From JAIEOG01 sp964611895 (GTDB lineage Bacteria; Bdellovibrionota; FAC87; UBA2466): DNA of 64,000 nucleotides. Positions within the stretch are counted from its first letter, which is position 1; the number at the start of each line of letters is the position of its first letter. Of this stretch, positions 17,157 to 25,204 are shown piece after piece. Where the stretch lies: positions 59,517 through 123,516 of the forward strand of contig CAZTDN010000005.1 in the NCBI GenBank assembly GCA_964611895.1, written 5' to 3'. The notes beneath the pieces were generated by a model. That model did not search any database, had not been told where the DNA came from, and saw only the letters and a program-made list of their open reading frames with translations. The translations under genes and the position numbers were made by a program.

Positions 17157-18458
17157 ATGCAACGCAACGACGCCGTGACTATTTTTGACAGACTCAAAGA
17201 CCGTATTCGAGCGGGAATGCAGCAAGCTCTTGCCAATCCGCTGCTTCATCCAAGTCAGCGCGAGCCCATCCAACGTCTTTTGGCCAGAACGTCATTTGGT
17301 TATTTGGAATTTGCGGAAGAAGTGCCCGCGTTGAACAAGCGCAAAGTGTTCGGTGATCCGATTTATATTGGAAATGCCATTCGGTCCAAGCGCGAAAGTG
17401 GCTTGCGCCTGGTGCCTGCAGCGGGGACCTTTGGAGATTTGTTGTCGTTTCGATTTGCGGAAATGGCCGCTGATGTTCGGCAGTTTGAAAAGTTGTCTTT
17501 ACTCGCTCAAAAACAGTTCGGATTTCAGAACGCCAACTTTTTTGTTCTGAACGCGTACCCCTCGGGTATTTCGCTCCCGGAAGGAATCCAATCGATTGAA
17601 TGCAGTGCAAAGCCCGAGGTCCTTGCGCTCAGCTTGAAGGTAGTGCGAGAGCACTTTGAGAAAATTATTCTCATTTGCCAGCCCCACTTTTTGAAGTACG
17701 TCATCGAGAATGGATTTTTGACCGGCAAGGATCTCACCCGGCTGCATTTCATTATTGGTGGGAGCTGGTTTCCAAAAGGTTTTTTAAGTCAGCTTGCTCG
17801 GGGGGCAGGTGTAGATTCCCAAATCTTTCAGAAAAGAGTGATTTCTCTTTTTGGCGTGGCAGAAGTCGGACTCGGTGTGGGACTTCAACCAGCCCCTTTA
17901 AACGCAGTCCGGGATGCGCTGCCGGCGACCGCTGGTTCTCTACTGAGTGGCACCCGGTCTCACGCTATTCCCATGCTCTTTTTCGTTGATGAAGACCGAT
18001 TCTTTGTCGAAGCGGTCGATGGCCGGATCTTCATAACTGCATTTTCAAGCAAGGGCACCATTCCCATTATTCGCTACAATACGGGGGATCTGGGGAGTGT
18101 TTTCAGCAGTGATAGGCTCAGAGAGTTAGTCCCAGCATATCCATTTCCGGATCAAGCCATGTTCTCGATCGCGGGTAGAGTCCCTGACGGGGACAGAGTC
18201 CGGATTTTTGCCGACGAAATTGAAGAGTACATTTGCACTTCGGCTCCCGAAAAGATGGGGCTCACCGGGGATTTTCTGATCAAAGGAGATAGGTGCTTGT
18301 TTGCAACCAAGGCTCCCACAGCGGACTATCCCGACATACTCCAGGAGCTACGAAAAGACCTTTCCCAGGTCTCAGGCATCGACTTAGCGCCGGTAGTTCC
18401 TAATGCCTTTGAGATGCGATCGGACCTGTTGAGGAAACCGTTGAAGTATGCAAAATGA
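17157..18458 (+). CDS. Adenylate-forming enzyme relative (PaaK/LuxE-like), divergent
   Basis: The 433-residue protein keeps the second half of the phenylacetate-CoA ligase/acyl-protein synthetase pattern. It has IIGGSWFPKGF, the LFGVAEVGLG segment where family members have YG-x-TE, IIRYNTGDLG and RVPDGDRVRIFADEIEEYI. The usual Ser/Thr/Gly-rich P-loop is not visible: the matching place reads RLVPAAGTFGDLL. A terminal RKPLKYAK could hold a catalytic lysine. It may activate a carboxylic acid for a partner or be a non-catalytic relative. An AGGAGGAG lies ahead of the ATG. Its last 11 bases overlap the cyclase gene. Confidence 0.6.
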   Translation: MQRNDAVTIFDRLKDRIRAGMQQALANPLLHPSQREPIQRLLARTSFGYLEFAEEVPALNKRKVFGDPIYIGNAIRSKRESGLRLVPAAGTFGDLLSFRFAEMAADVRQFEKLSLLAQKQFGFQNANFFVLNAYPSGISLPEGIQSIECSAKPEVLALSLKVVREHFEKIILICQPHFLKYVIENGFLTGKDLTRLHFIIGGSWFPKGFLSQLARGAGVDSQIFQKRVISLFGVAEVGLGVGLQPAPLNAVRDALPATAGSLLSGTRSHAIPMLFFVDEDRFFVEAVDGRIFITAFSSKGTIPIIRYNTGDLGSVFSSDRLRELVPAYPFPDQAMFSIAGRVPDGDRVRIFADEIEEYICTSAPEKMGLTGDFLIKGDRCLFATKAPTADYPDILQELRKDLSQVSGIDLAPVVPNAFEMRSDLLRKPLKYAK

Positions 18459-20526
18459 AGCAACCATTGCGTTCGACTCACAGCTGACCGAGCAGCACTT
18501 CAGCACTCGGATCTATGGTGGGTTTTTGAAGTACCTCGAGCAAACGCTTGGGATGGAACGCGCCCGCACCTTGATCGAAAAAACAGGCCTGACTTGGGAC
18601 TACCTCACCGCCGAGAGTAATTGGGTTTCCGAAAAATTCGCTGAGCGCTTTTTCGAAGTCATGACGGACGACCCGAGCATCCCATCAGATTTCTCTTACC
18701 AGGCGGGAAAGACCGCACTTTCTCAAACACTTCAGAGCTCAGTTCAGGTGCTTGCGGTTCAAATGTTTAATCCAGCGTTAGTGTACGACAAGCTGCTCTA
18801 CTTCGCTCGGCAGTATAACAAAGTAGATTCTCTCAAAATCTTGTCGATGCAACGGGGATCCATGCGCTTAGAGTTTATTTCCCACCGAGAAACAAAATAT
18901 CTTCAGCTGATCGAAGACAACTGGCGAGGTTTTTTGGAGCAGATTCCAACGGTACTTGGTCTCCCCCCAGCAAGAATTCGAGTGGTCGAGAAGGGAGATC
19001 GGCGATTTGTTTTTGATATGGCGTGGGAGTCCAATCGCACGTTCCTCAATCTAAAACGAGCACAGTTTGCCCTTGTCACTTCGGCCATCGTGTGCGCCGT
19101 AGTTCTCGTTTTCAGAAAGTTGGGAAGCGGAAATGTGGGTCAGATTCCGGCTTTGCTCTTGATGTTTATTAGCTCTTCGTTGGGTACGTTTGTTTGGATC
19201 GAAAGACTTCGTCAACGGTTGCATGGACGCGGGGAGAACACGCTTACAAAGCTGCTTCAAGAGACAGAAGAACGCTACGGAGAACTTCTCAAAAGCAAGA
19301 GTGCGCTTGATCGACGCTATCGTGAAGCCAAGCTTATGACCGCGATTGTTTCTCGCTTGAGCTCCTCCGAAGACTCAAGGTCGCTCATTGCACAGAGCGT
19401 GAGAGAGCTTCAAGACAGTCTGAAATACGATCGGGTAATTTACATGTCCTATGACCCAACAGCGCAGTCGTTATCAGTAACTGCTGCTCAGGGTTTTGAA
19501 GCGCCGGCGAAAGGTGGATTTGTTGGGTACAAAGTAGACGTTTCCAAACCCACTCCTCATCCCTGGCATTTGGGGAACGTTTTTCGGGAGGGCAAGCCTG
19601 TTTTGGTGCCCGTAACAGATGAGTACTTTGAAACTCTCAGTGAAGAAGGCCGGACATTGCTCTATTTGACTAAAAGCCGTTCATTCATTCTGTGTCCAGT
19701 GGTCACCGACAGGGATAAGTTCGGAATACTTTTGGCGGACTACACGCATTCAGCGCGAGTTCTGGACGAAGAAGACCTTAAAACCGTGACTAATGTTGCC
19801 AATCAGTTGGCCATCGGACTTTCCAAAGCGGTTGCTTTCGAAAAAGAACGCCGCATTCGCATGGAGTTCCAGAGATTTGTCCCGCCGCAGGTTATGGAAT
19901 CCCTTATTGGAGAACGAACCATTGATTTGGAGTCTGGAATTCATCAGGAAGTGAGCATTCTGTTTTCGGATATCCGGCAATTCACCAAACGATCCAGCAC
20001 TATGGAACCTTCCTTACTCATTAAAGCGCTGAACTACTATTTCAAGGCAGCTACCGATGTCGTTTATCGCAACGGAGGAATTGTCGATAAATTTACTGGA
20101 GACGGGCTGTTGGCAATTTTTAATGCTTTTGGAAATGACCCTAACCACAGCTCTCAGGCAGTGCAGGCAGCCCTGAAGATGCAAGCAGGTTTGGACCTGG
20201 TTAATCGGGAGATTCACAATCGATTCTTCTCTACCAGTACTTGGGAGCCGTTCGATGTTGGTATTGGAATTCATACGGGCGTAGTAGCCATTGGCAACCT
20301 GGGCACTGCGAACAAAACCGAGTTTACTGCGATCGGAGAGACAGTGAACGTGGCCTCTCGCCTAATGGAAATTAGCAAGCAGTATCCGAAGTCCATTCTT
20401 GTTTCCAAGGCAGTCGCCGCAAAAGTTTCAAAACAATACAATCTTCAACCCATCGGCGCATACCCCATTCGTGGTTTGGACAGAGAAATGGAACTACTAA
20501 TTGTGGTTGATAGGAAACCAGCATGA
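18448..20526 (+). CDS. Membrane class III adenylate/guanylate cyclase with GAF domain
   Basis: This is a 692-residue signalling enzyme. The first 180 residues form a domain I cannot name (YGGFLKYLEQTLGMERA, NWVSEKFAERFF). Two membrane helices follow at about 205-222 and 231-251, then a coiled coil, a GAF domain at about 310-475 and the cyclase domain at about 480-690. The metal ligands are in ILFSDIRQFT and FTGDGLLAIF, with the substrate Lys just before (VDKF). The end motif IGETVNVASRL supplies the transition-state Asn and Arg. The T of TAIGE favours ATP, so cAMP is the likelier product. The gene overlaps both neighbours, hence one operon. Confidence 0.85.
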   Translation: MQNEATIAFDSQLTEQHFSTRIYGGFLKYLEQTLGMERARTLIEKTGLTWDYLTAESNWVSEKFAERFFEVMTDDPSIPSDFSYQAGKTALSQTLQSSVQVLAVQMFNPALVYDKLLYFARQYNKVDSLKILSMQRGSMRLEFISHRETKYLQLIEDNWRGFLEQIPTVLGLPPARIRVVEKGDRRFVFDMAWESNRTFLNLKRAQFALVTSAIVCAVVLVFRKLGSGNVGQIPALLLMFISSSLGTFVWIERLRQRLHGRGENTLTKLLQETEERYGELLKSKSALDRRYREAKLMTAIVSRLSSSEDSRSLIAQSVRELQDSLKYDRVIYMSYDPTAQSLSVTAAQGFEAPAKGGFVGYKVDVSKPTPHPWHLGNVFREGKPVLVPVTDEYFETLSEEGRTLLYLTKSRSFILCPVVTDRDKFGILLADYTHSARVLDEEDLKTVTNVANQLAIGLSKAVAFEKERRIRMEFQRFVPPQVMESLIGERTIDLESGIHQEVSILFSDIRQFTKRSSTMEPSLLIKALNYYFKAATDVVYRNGGIVDKFTGDGLLAIFNAFGNDPNHSSQAVQAALKMQAGLDLVNREIHNRFFSTSTWEPFDVGIGIHTGVVAIGNLGTANKTEFTAIGETVNVASRLMEISKQYPKSILVSKAVAAKVSKQYNLQPIGAYPIRGLDREMELLIVVDRKPA

Positions 20527-21962
20527 GTGTTGCACCAAATTCCAAAACCGATGTTCGTAGAGCCAGCGGGCGTGTTTCACATGAGAAAATGGACAGGATA
20601 TTGTTCTGCTGTTCATTAGATGGAACTCCCCGTCAGTACGAGGTGATTAATTTAAACTCGTTTGGCGCATTGATTGCTTTGGGTCCCAACGAAACACTCA
20701 GCGTTGGCAGCATTGTTAAGGATATAGAACTGCGAAAGAATGTTCTCGCCATCGGAAAATACGGGGAGGCGAGAGTGGCGCATTGCCGACTGGTGGATGG
20801 TTTGGAACACGTAGGCTTGGTCTTTCAGGAGGCACAGAGCGCCAAGCTTAATATTGGGGACCGCCGAAAAACGGAACGCGTCCGCGTTTTGGGCGGCTTT
20901 GCGCCACAGGCCAGTTGCGCTCACCCTTATGAGTTCGATGTCTTTTTAGTGTTTAAGGTCTTGGAGATCACGGCTACCGGAGCGACGTTGTCGACTTCAG
21001 CGGGGAACCATTCTCTGCTTAGGGGAAGTCAGCTGAAAGACTTGCAGATTTACTTTCCAACGATCGGTATGGCGGTTGTAGATGCCGACGTCCAGCACCT
21101 GCGTCAGGATGCACAAGGTCCCGGTATTCGGATTGGGGTCTGGTTCACCAAAGTAGACGGTGCTTTTGCTCCCTCGGTGATAAAGTACCTTTTGAATTTC
21201 GGAGATTTTTCAGGCCCAGCGTCTATCCAGACCATTCGACGTGCCGGATTTTCGCCAAAGCGGCTGAAGACACACATTCAGTTTGGGACCGTGAAGAGTC
21301 CCGAGGACTATCGGCAAGTATTGGAGTTGAGAAAACTTGCGTACACGAGATCCGGGAAAATGGATCCCAACACTTCGACAGATTCGATGTCGGACATCTA
21401 TGATCTCAATTCTAAGATCATTGTAGCAAGACATCGTGGCGAAGTAGTCGGATCCGTTCGTATTACGTTTTGTGCGAAGGAAGCAGATAGGTTTGAGCTC
21501 GATGCGTCGATTGAGTTACCAAAAAATCTTAATCGTGGGCGCACCGCGGAAATTAGCCGACTTTGCGTTTCGGACGATTTTGAAAATACGGACTTGGTGC
21601 TTGGGCTCTTCGAGCGCGGCACGGAACTAGTCAACAAGGCCGGCATTGAGCACATTATTACTTCGTGTATCGAAGAGATGCTGCCTTTCTACAAAAAAAT
21701 AGCCTTCTACCCAACAGGGAAGCGGTTTCAACTTGCGACGCTGAACAATATTCCCCACTATCTACTGCTGCACGATTGCCGCAGTCACCAGGTTTCATTT
21801 CGTTTGAACCCCGTCTACTGGCATTACACGTTTAGGAATATTGTTGGACACTTGTCTCGGTTTGGCTTTGTTACTCAAAAGATGGGGTTGTTTAAGCGAC
21901 TGATTCGTTACTTCTTGGTCAATTTCCACCTTGTCGAACGCCGTCTGCGTCGTCGTAAATAA
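20523..21962 (+). CDS. Tandem PilZ-like domains fused to GNAT/FeeM-type N-acyltransferase
   Basis: The 479-residue product appears to have two PilZ-like barrels. The first has RRASGR then NLNSFGALI; the second has RRKTERVRV then EITATGATLS. Both have the R-x3-R start, but the D/N-x-S-x2-G motif is imperfect. From about residue 245 follows an acyltransferase of the GNAT type close to FeeM/autoinducer-synthase-like proteins (EVVGSVRITF, AEISRLCVSDDF). The basic tail holds hydrophobic patches and might bind membrane. A likely job is making an N-acyl product under c-di-GMP control; this is inference. It overlaps the cyclase gene by 4 bases. Confidence 0.62.
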   Translation: MSVAPNSKTDVRRASGRVSHEKMDRILFCCSLDGTPRQYEVINLNSFGALIALGPNETLSVGSIVKDIELRKNVLAIGKYGEARVAHCRLVDGLEHVGLVFQEAQSAKLNIGDRRKTERVRVLGGFAPQASCAHPYEFDVFLVFKVLEITATGATLSTSAGNHSLLRGSQLKDLQIYFPTIGMAVVDADVQHLRQDAQGPGIRIGVWFTKVDGAFAPSVIKYLLNFGDFSGPASIQTIRRAGFSPKRLKTHIQFGTVKSPEDYRQVLELRKLAYTRSGKMDPNTSTDSMSDIYDLNSKIIVARHRGEVVGSVRITFCAKEADRFELDASIELPKNLNRGRTAEISRLCVSDDFENTDLVLGLFERGTELVNKAGIEHIITSCIEEMLPFYKKIAFYPTGKRFQLATLNNIPHYLLLHDCRSHQVSFRLNPVYWHYTFRNIVGHLSRFGFVTQKMGLFKRLIRYFLVNFHLVERRLRRRK

Positions 21963-21991
21963 AAAAACCCGGCAACCTTGCGGTGGCCGGG
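21961..21991 (-). terminator. Intrinsic terminator of lon
   Basis: CCCGGC (21968-21973) pairs with GCCGGG (21986-21991). On the minus strand the hairpin is followed by seven T residues (the A tract at 21961-21967), and it lies 27 bases beyond the lon stop. On the plus strand only a weak T run follows, but it may also stop the upstream operon. Confidence 0.82.
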
Positions 21992-22017
21992 CTTCTCATG
22001 TTTTAAATTTCAGCTTT

Positions 22018-24474
22018 CTAAGCGGCTCTGTCTACGTTTTTCGCCGATCGAGGAACGGATTCCGGCGTGGATGAAACCGCCGGGCTGTTCGACTGCGGTG
22101 TCTGCTTGGCCCATTCCATTGGATCGTTTACCAAAGCATGCTTGAGAGCGTCCGTGAGGTCCTTCGCAAAGTAGAACTTGAGTTTCTTGCGGAGTTCCTT
22201 GGGAACTTCGTAGAGGTCCTTGTGGTTTTTCTCAGGCACGATGATGGTTTTGATTCCATGGCGAAGTGCAGCCAAGGTCTTTTCTTTGAGACCACCGATA
22301 GGGAGAATTTTTCCCCGCAAGGTGATTTCACCCGTCATTGCGACATCTCTCCTCACTGGGTTGTTCGTGAACAAAGACACCAGTGCCGTTCCGATCGTAA
22401 TTCCCGCGGAGGGGCCATCCTTTGGAGTGGCTCCTTGAGGTACGTGAACGTGGATCTCGTACTTGGAGAACATCTCGTCATCGATTCCAAGCATCGCCGA
22501 CTTGCTGCGGATGTATGAAAGTGCTGCTTGAGCAGACTCTTTCATGACATCACCCAAGGAGCCTGTGAGCACCAAGCCCCCTCCGGTTTTTCGCATCAGA
22601 GTGGTTTCGATGTTTAGGATCTCTCCCCCAAACTGTGTCCATGCGAGACCTGTTACCACCCCTACTTCGTCGTGCTGACGTTCTTCTTCTGGGATGAAGC
22701 GTGGGGGACCCAGTAGTTTAGGTATCATTGCGGGAGTGACTGAGTGTTGCTCAGGCTTGTCACTCGTGGCTACTTTGCGCGCGATCTTGCGGCAAACCGA
22801 AGCAATATGGCGCTCCAAGTTTCGAAGACCTGCCTCTTGAGTGTACTCACCCACAATGCGTGTTAGCGCAGCATCGGTGAACTCAATGTCTTCTGGCTTG
22901 AGACCGTTTTCTTCGACTTGCTTATGGATCAAGAATTTCTTCGCGATCTGAATTTTATCATCTTGGCTATAGCCAGAGAGCTGAATGACTTCCATTCGGT
23001 CTTTGAGGGCCGAAGGCACTGGCTCCATCAAGTTCGCCGTAGCGACAAACATGATATTCGACAGATCGTAAGGCAAGTTTAGGTAATGATCCCGGAAGCT
23101 GAAGTTCTGCTCTGGATCGAGTACCTCTAGGAGTGCCGAGGCTGGATCACCACGGAAGTCTGCACCGAGCTTGTCGATCTCGTCGAGCATGAAAATCGGA
23201 TTGCTGCTACCCGCTTGCTTTAAACCCTGGATAATTCGACCGGGCATCGCACCTACATAAGTTCTGCGATGGCCTCGGATGTCCGCTTCATCGCGGATAC
23301 CGCCGAGCGAAATACGCACAAAATTTCGACCCATCGCTCGAGCGATCGATTTACCCAAACTTGTTTTTCCCACACCCGGTGGCCCGACAAAGCAGAGAAT
23401 GGGGCCTTTCATTTTGGGTTTGAGTTTTCGAACGGCCAAAAACTCCAAGATGCGCTCTTTGATCTTCTCAAGGTCAAAGTGATCCGCGTCCAAGATTTTC
23501 TTGGCCTCAACTAGATCCAAGCTGTCTTCCGTCGTTCGCCCCCAGGGCAGGTCTGTTAACCAGTCCAAGTAGGTTCGAACGATAGTGGCTTCGCTGGCGT
23601 CTTGGTGCATTCTTTCCAATCGGCCAATTTGTTTGAGTGCTTCTTCGCGCACTTCATCCGGCATTTTTGCTGCATCTACCTTGACCCGCAGCTCAGAGAC
23701 TTCTTCACTTTTTGTTTCAGTGTCGCCAAGCTCGGTCTTGATAGCGCGGATCTGCTCACGCAAAAAGTATTCGCGCTGGCTTTTGGTCATCTCATCGCGT
23801 GCTTGAGATCGAATCCGAGCCTGCATGGCCAAGATTTCGAGCTCTTTTACGAGAATGTCGTTTACGCGTTTTAGGCGATCGACCGGATCAAATAGCTCTA
23901 GAATCTCCTGACCTTCTCCGACTTTTAAGCCCAAGTTGCTCGCTACTAAATCGGCCAGACGTCCTGCATCGGCGATGTCGTCAACGACCATGAGAATGTC
24001 GGGGGAGAGCATTCGGCCCATGGAGATAACTTTCTCCAGTTGCTCCTTCACGGTGCGCATAAGCGCTTCGACTTCTACATTGTCACGTGTAGCACCGTCT
24101 TCTTTGATTTGTTTTACTTTTGCTTTGAAAAAGGGCTTTTCCTGCGTGAAGTCCTGCAGTGTCCCTTTGGTCAACCCTTGTACTAGGATTTTCACCCGGC
24201 CATCTGGCAGCTTACGCATGCGCATTATCATGGCAATCGTACCGACGGTGTAAATCGAGTCGGCGGATGGGTTTTCATCCGTGATTTCTCTTTGTGCTGC
24301 TAAGAAGATCAGGCGATCTTTGGCCAGGGCTTCGTTAACGGCTCGTATGGAAGGCTCGCGCCCAACAAAGAGCGGAAGGATCATGTACGGGTAAACAACC
24401 ACGTCCCTCACCGGGAGCAGGGGCAGCTCCTCGGGGATGACAAGTTCTTCGGCTTCGGAGAACTCGTTTGGCAT
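22018..24474 (-). CDS. lon: ATP-dependent protease Lon
   Basis: The 818-residue protein has all Lon parts: the N-terminal substrate domain (ELPLLPVRDVVVYPYM), the AAA+ module with Walker A GPPGVGKTSLGKS and Walker B IFMLDEIDKLG, and the protease domain with the Ser of KDGPSAGIT and Lys of GGLKEKTLAA. It degrades misfolded and regulatory proteins in the cytoplasm. GAAGGTG is present just upstream of the ATG. A strong terminator follows. With dksA, dnaJ and grpE next on the same strand, this is a stress and proteostasis stretch, though lon has its own 204-base leader. Confidence 0.97.
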   Translation of the reverse strand: MPNEFSEAEELVIPEELPLLPVRDVVVYPYMILPLFVGREPSIRAVNEALAKDRLIFLAAQREITDENPSADSIYTVGTIAMIMRMRKLPDGRVKILVQGLTKGTLQDFTQEKPFFKAKVKQIKEDGATRDNVEVEALMRTVKEQLEKVISMGRMLSPDILMVVDDIADAGRLADLVASNLGLKVGEGQEILELFDPVDRLKRVNDILVKELEILAMQARIRSQARDEMTKSQREYFLREQIRAIKTELGDTETKSEEVSELRVKVDAAKMPDEVREEALKQIGRLERMHQDASEATIVRTYLDWLTDLPWGRTTEDSLDLVEAKKILDADHFDLEKIKERILEFLAVRKLKPKMKGPILCFVGPPGVGKTSLGKSIARAMGRNFVRISLGGIRDEADIRGHRRTYVGAMPGRIIQGLKQAGSSNPIFMLDEIDKLGADFRGDPASALLEVLDPEQNFSFRDHYLNLPYDLSNIMFVATANLMEPVPSALKDRMEVIQLSGYSQDDKIQIAKKFLIHKQVEENGLKPEDIEFTDAALTRIVGEYTQEAGLRNLERHIASVCRKIARKVATSDKPEQHSVTPAMIPKLLGPPRFIPEEERQHDEVGVVTGLAWTQFGGEILNIETTLMRKTGGGLVLTGSLGDVMKESAQAALSYIRSKSAMLGIDDEMFSKYEIHVHVPQGATPKDGPSAGITIGTALVSLFTNNPVRRDVAMTGEITLRGKILPIGGLKEKTLAALRHGIKTIIVPEKNHKDLYEVPKELRKKLKFYFAKDLTDALKHALVNDPMEWAKQTPQSNSPAVSSTPESVPRSAKNVDRAA

Positions 24475-24678
24475 GTATCACCTTCGGCTTGTAGGTTAAT
24501 CCGCGGTAAATCTTATTACTGTATTTATATCGGTCGGCAGGAAGGCAGCCTTGAGGCACAAATCTCGAGGATCGCAGAGAAAATAAGACGCTTTGCGTTA
24601 ACTCAAGGCGGGGCAAGGGGAGAGCAGGCAAAGTTCTGCAAAAAAACTTTTCTGTAAGGTTAAACCGAGGGGGGAAAG

Positions 24679-25041
24679 TCAGCCGTAAGCTTTGGCTTGG
24701 AGTTCTTCTGCCTCTTTGCAGCGGATGCATAGGTCCGCAGTAGGTTGGATTTCGAGGCGTTTAGGTTCAATAGCTTCTTCGCAGGATTCGCATGTGCCAT
24801 AGAGCCCATCTTCGATCTTAGCCAAAGCTTCTTCGATTTTTTGTAGTGCAGCGCGCTCACGATCGCGTAGTCGGAGACTGACGCTTTGGTTGAGTTCTGA
24901 AGAAGCAAGATCGACTTCATCAGGCAAGTCGTCGGCACTCAATGTAAGGTCTGCATTCCTGTTTTTTTCGGTGTGGTTAAGCAAACGGGCTTTTTCTTCC
25001 CGTAGGAGTTCAGCAAACTTGTTGAGGTCTTTCTTCTTCAT
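24679..25041 (-). CDS. dksA: DksA/TraR-type zinc-finger transcription regulator
   Basis: The 120-residue protein matches the C-terminal two thirds of DksA. It has the coiled-coil arm tip DEVDLAS (DksA uses such acidic residues to reach the RNA polymerase active site), RDRERAALQKIEEAL, then CESC and CIRC with RLEIQPTADL between them. All four cysteines are present. DksA works with ppGpp to adjust rRNA and amino-acid promoters. AAAGGAG precedes the ATG by ten bases. The separation from lon and from the LpoA-like gene suggests its own transcript. Confidence 0.9.
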   Translation of the reverse strand: MKKKDLNKFAELLREEKARLLNHTEKNRNADLTLSADDLPDEVDLASSELNQSVSLRLRDRERAALQKIEEALAKIEDGLYGTCESCEEAIEPKRLEIQPTADLCIRCKEAEELQAKAYG

Positions 25042-25204
25042 AGCGGCAGTACTCCTTTAGAAGAACTGTCTTTGCGAAGCTGAAATGGCGCTGCGCTTGT
25101 TTAACTGTTATGGAAAAAGGGTCTTAAAAAGACGGGCGTGTAATACTTACCTGATTTTACCACTCATAAAATGGAAAGGACACACTGTCGTCGGTTGCGG
25201 CGCG

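Noticed and set aside
22138..22518. Plus-strand open frames inside lon, mutS and the Nuo-like genes
   Set aside because: They are shadows in other frames of well-supported genes, with no family pattern and no ribosome site.
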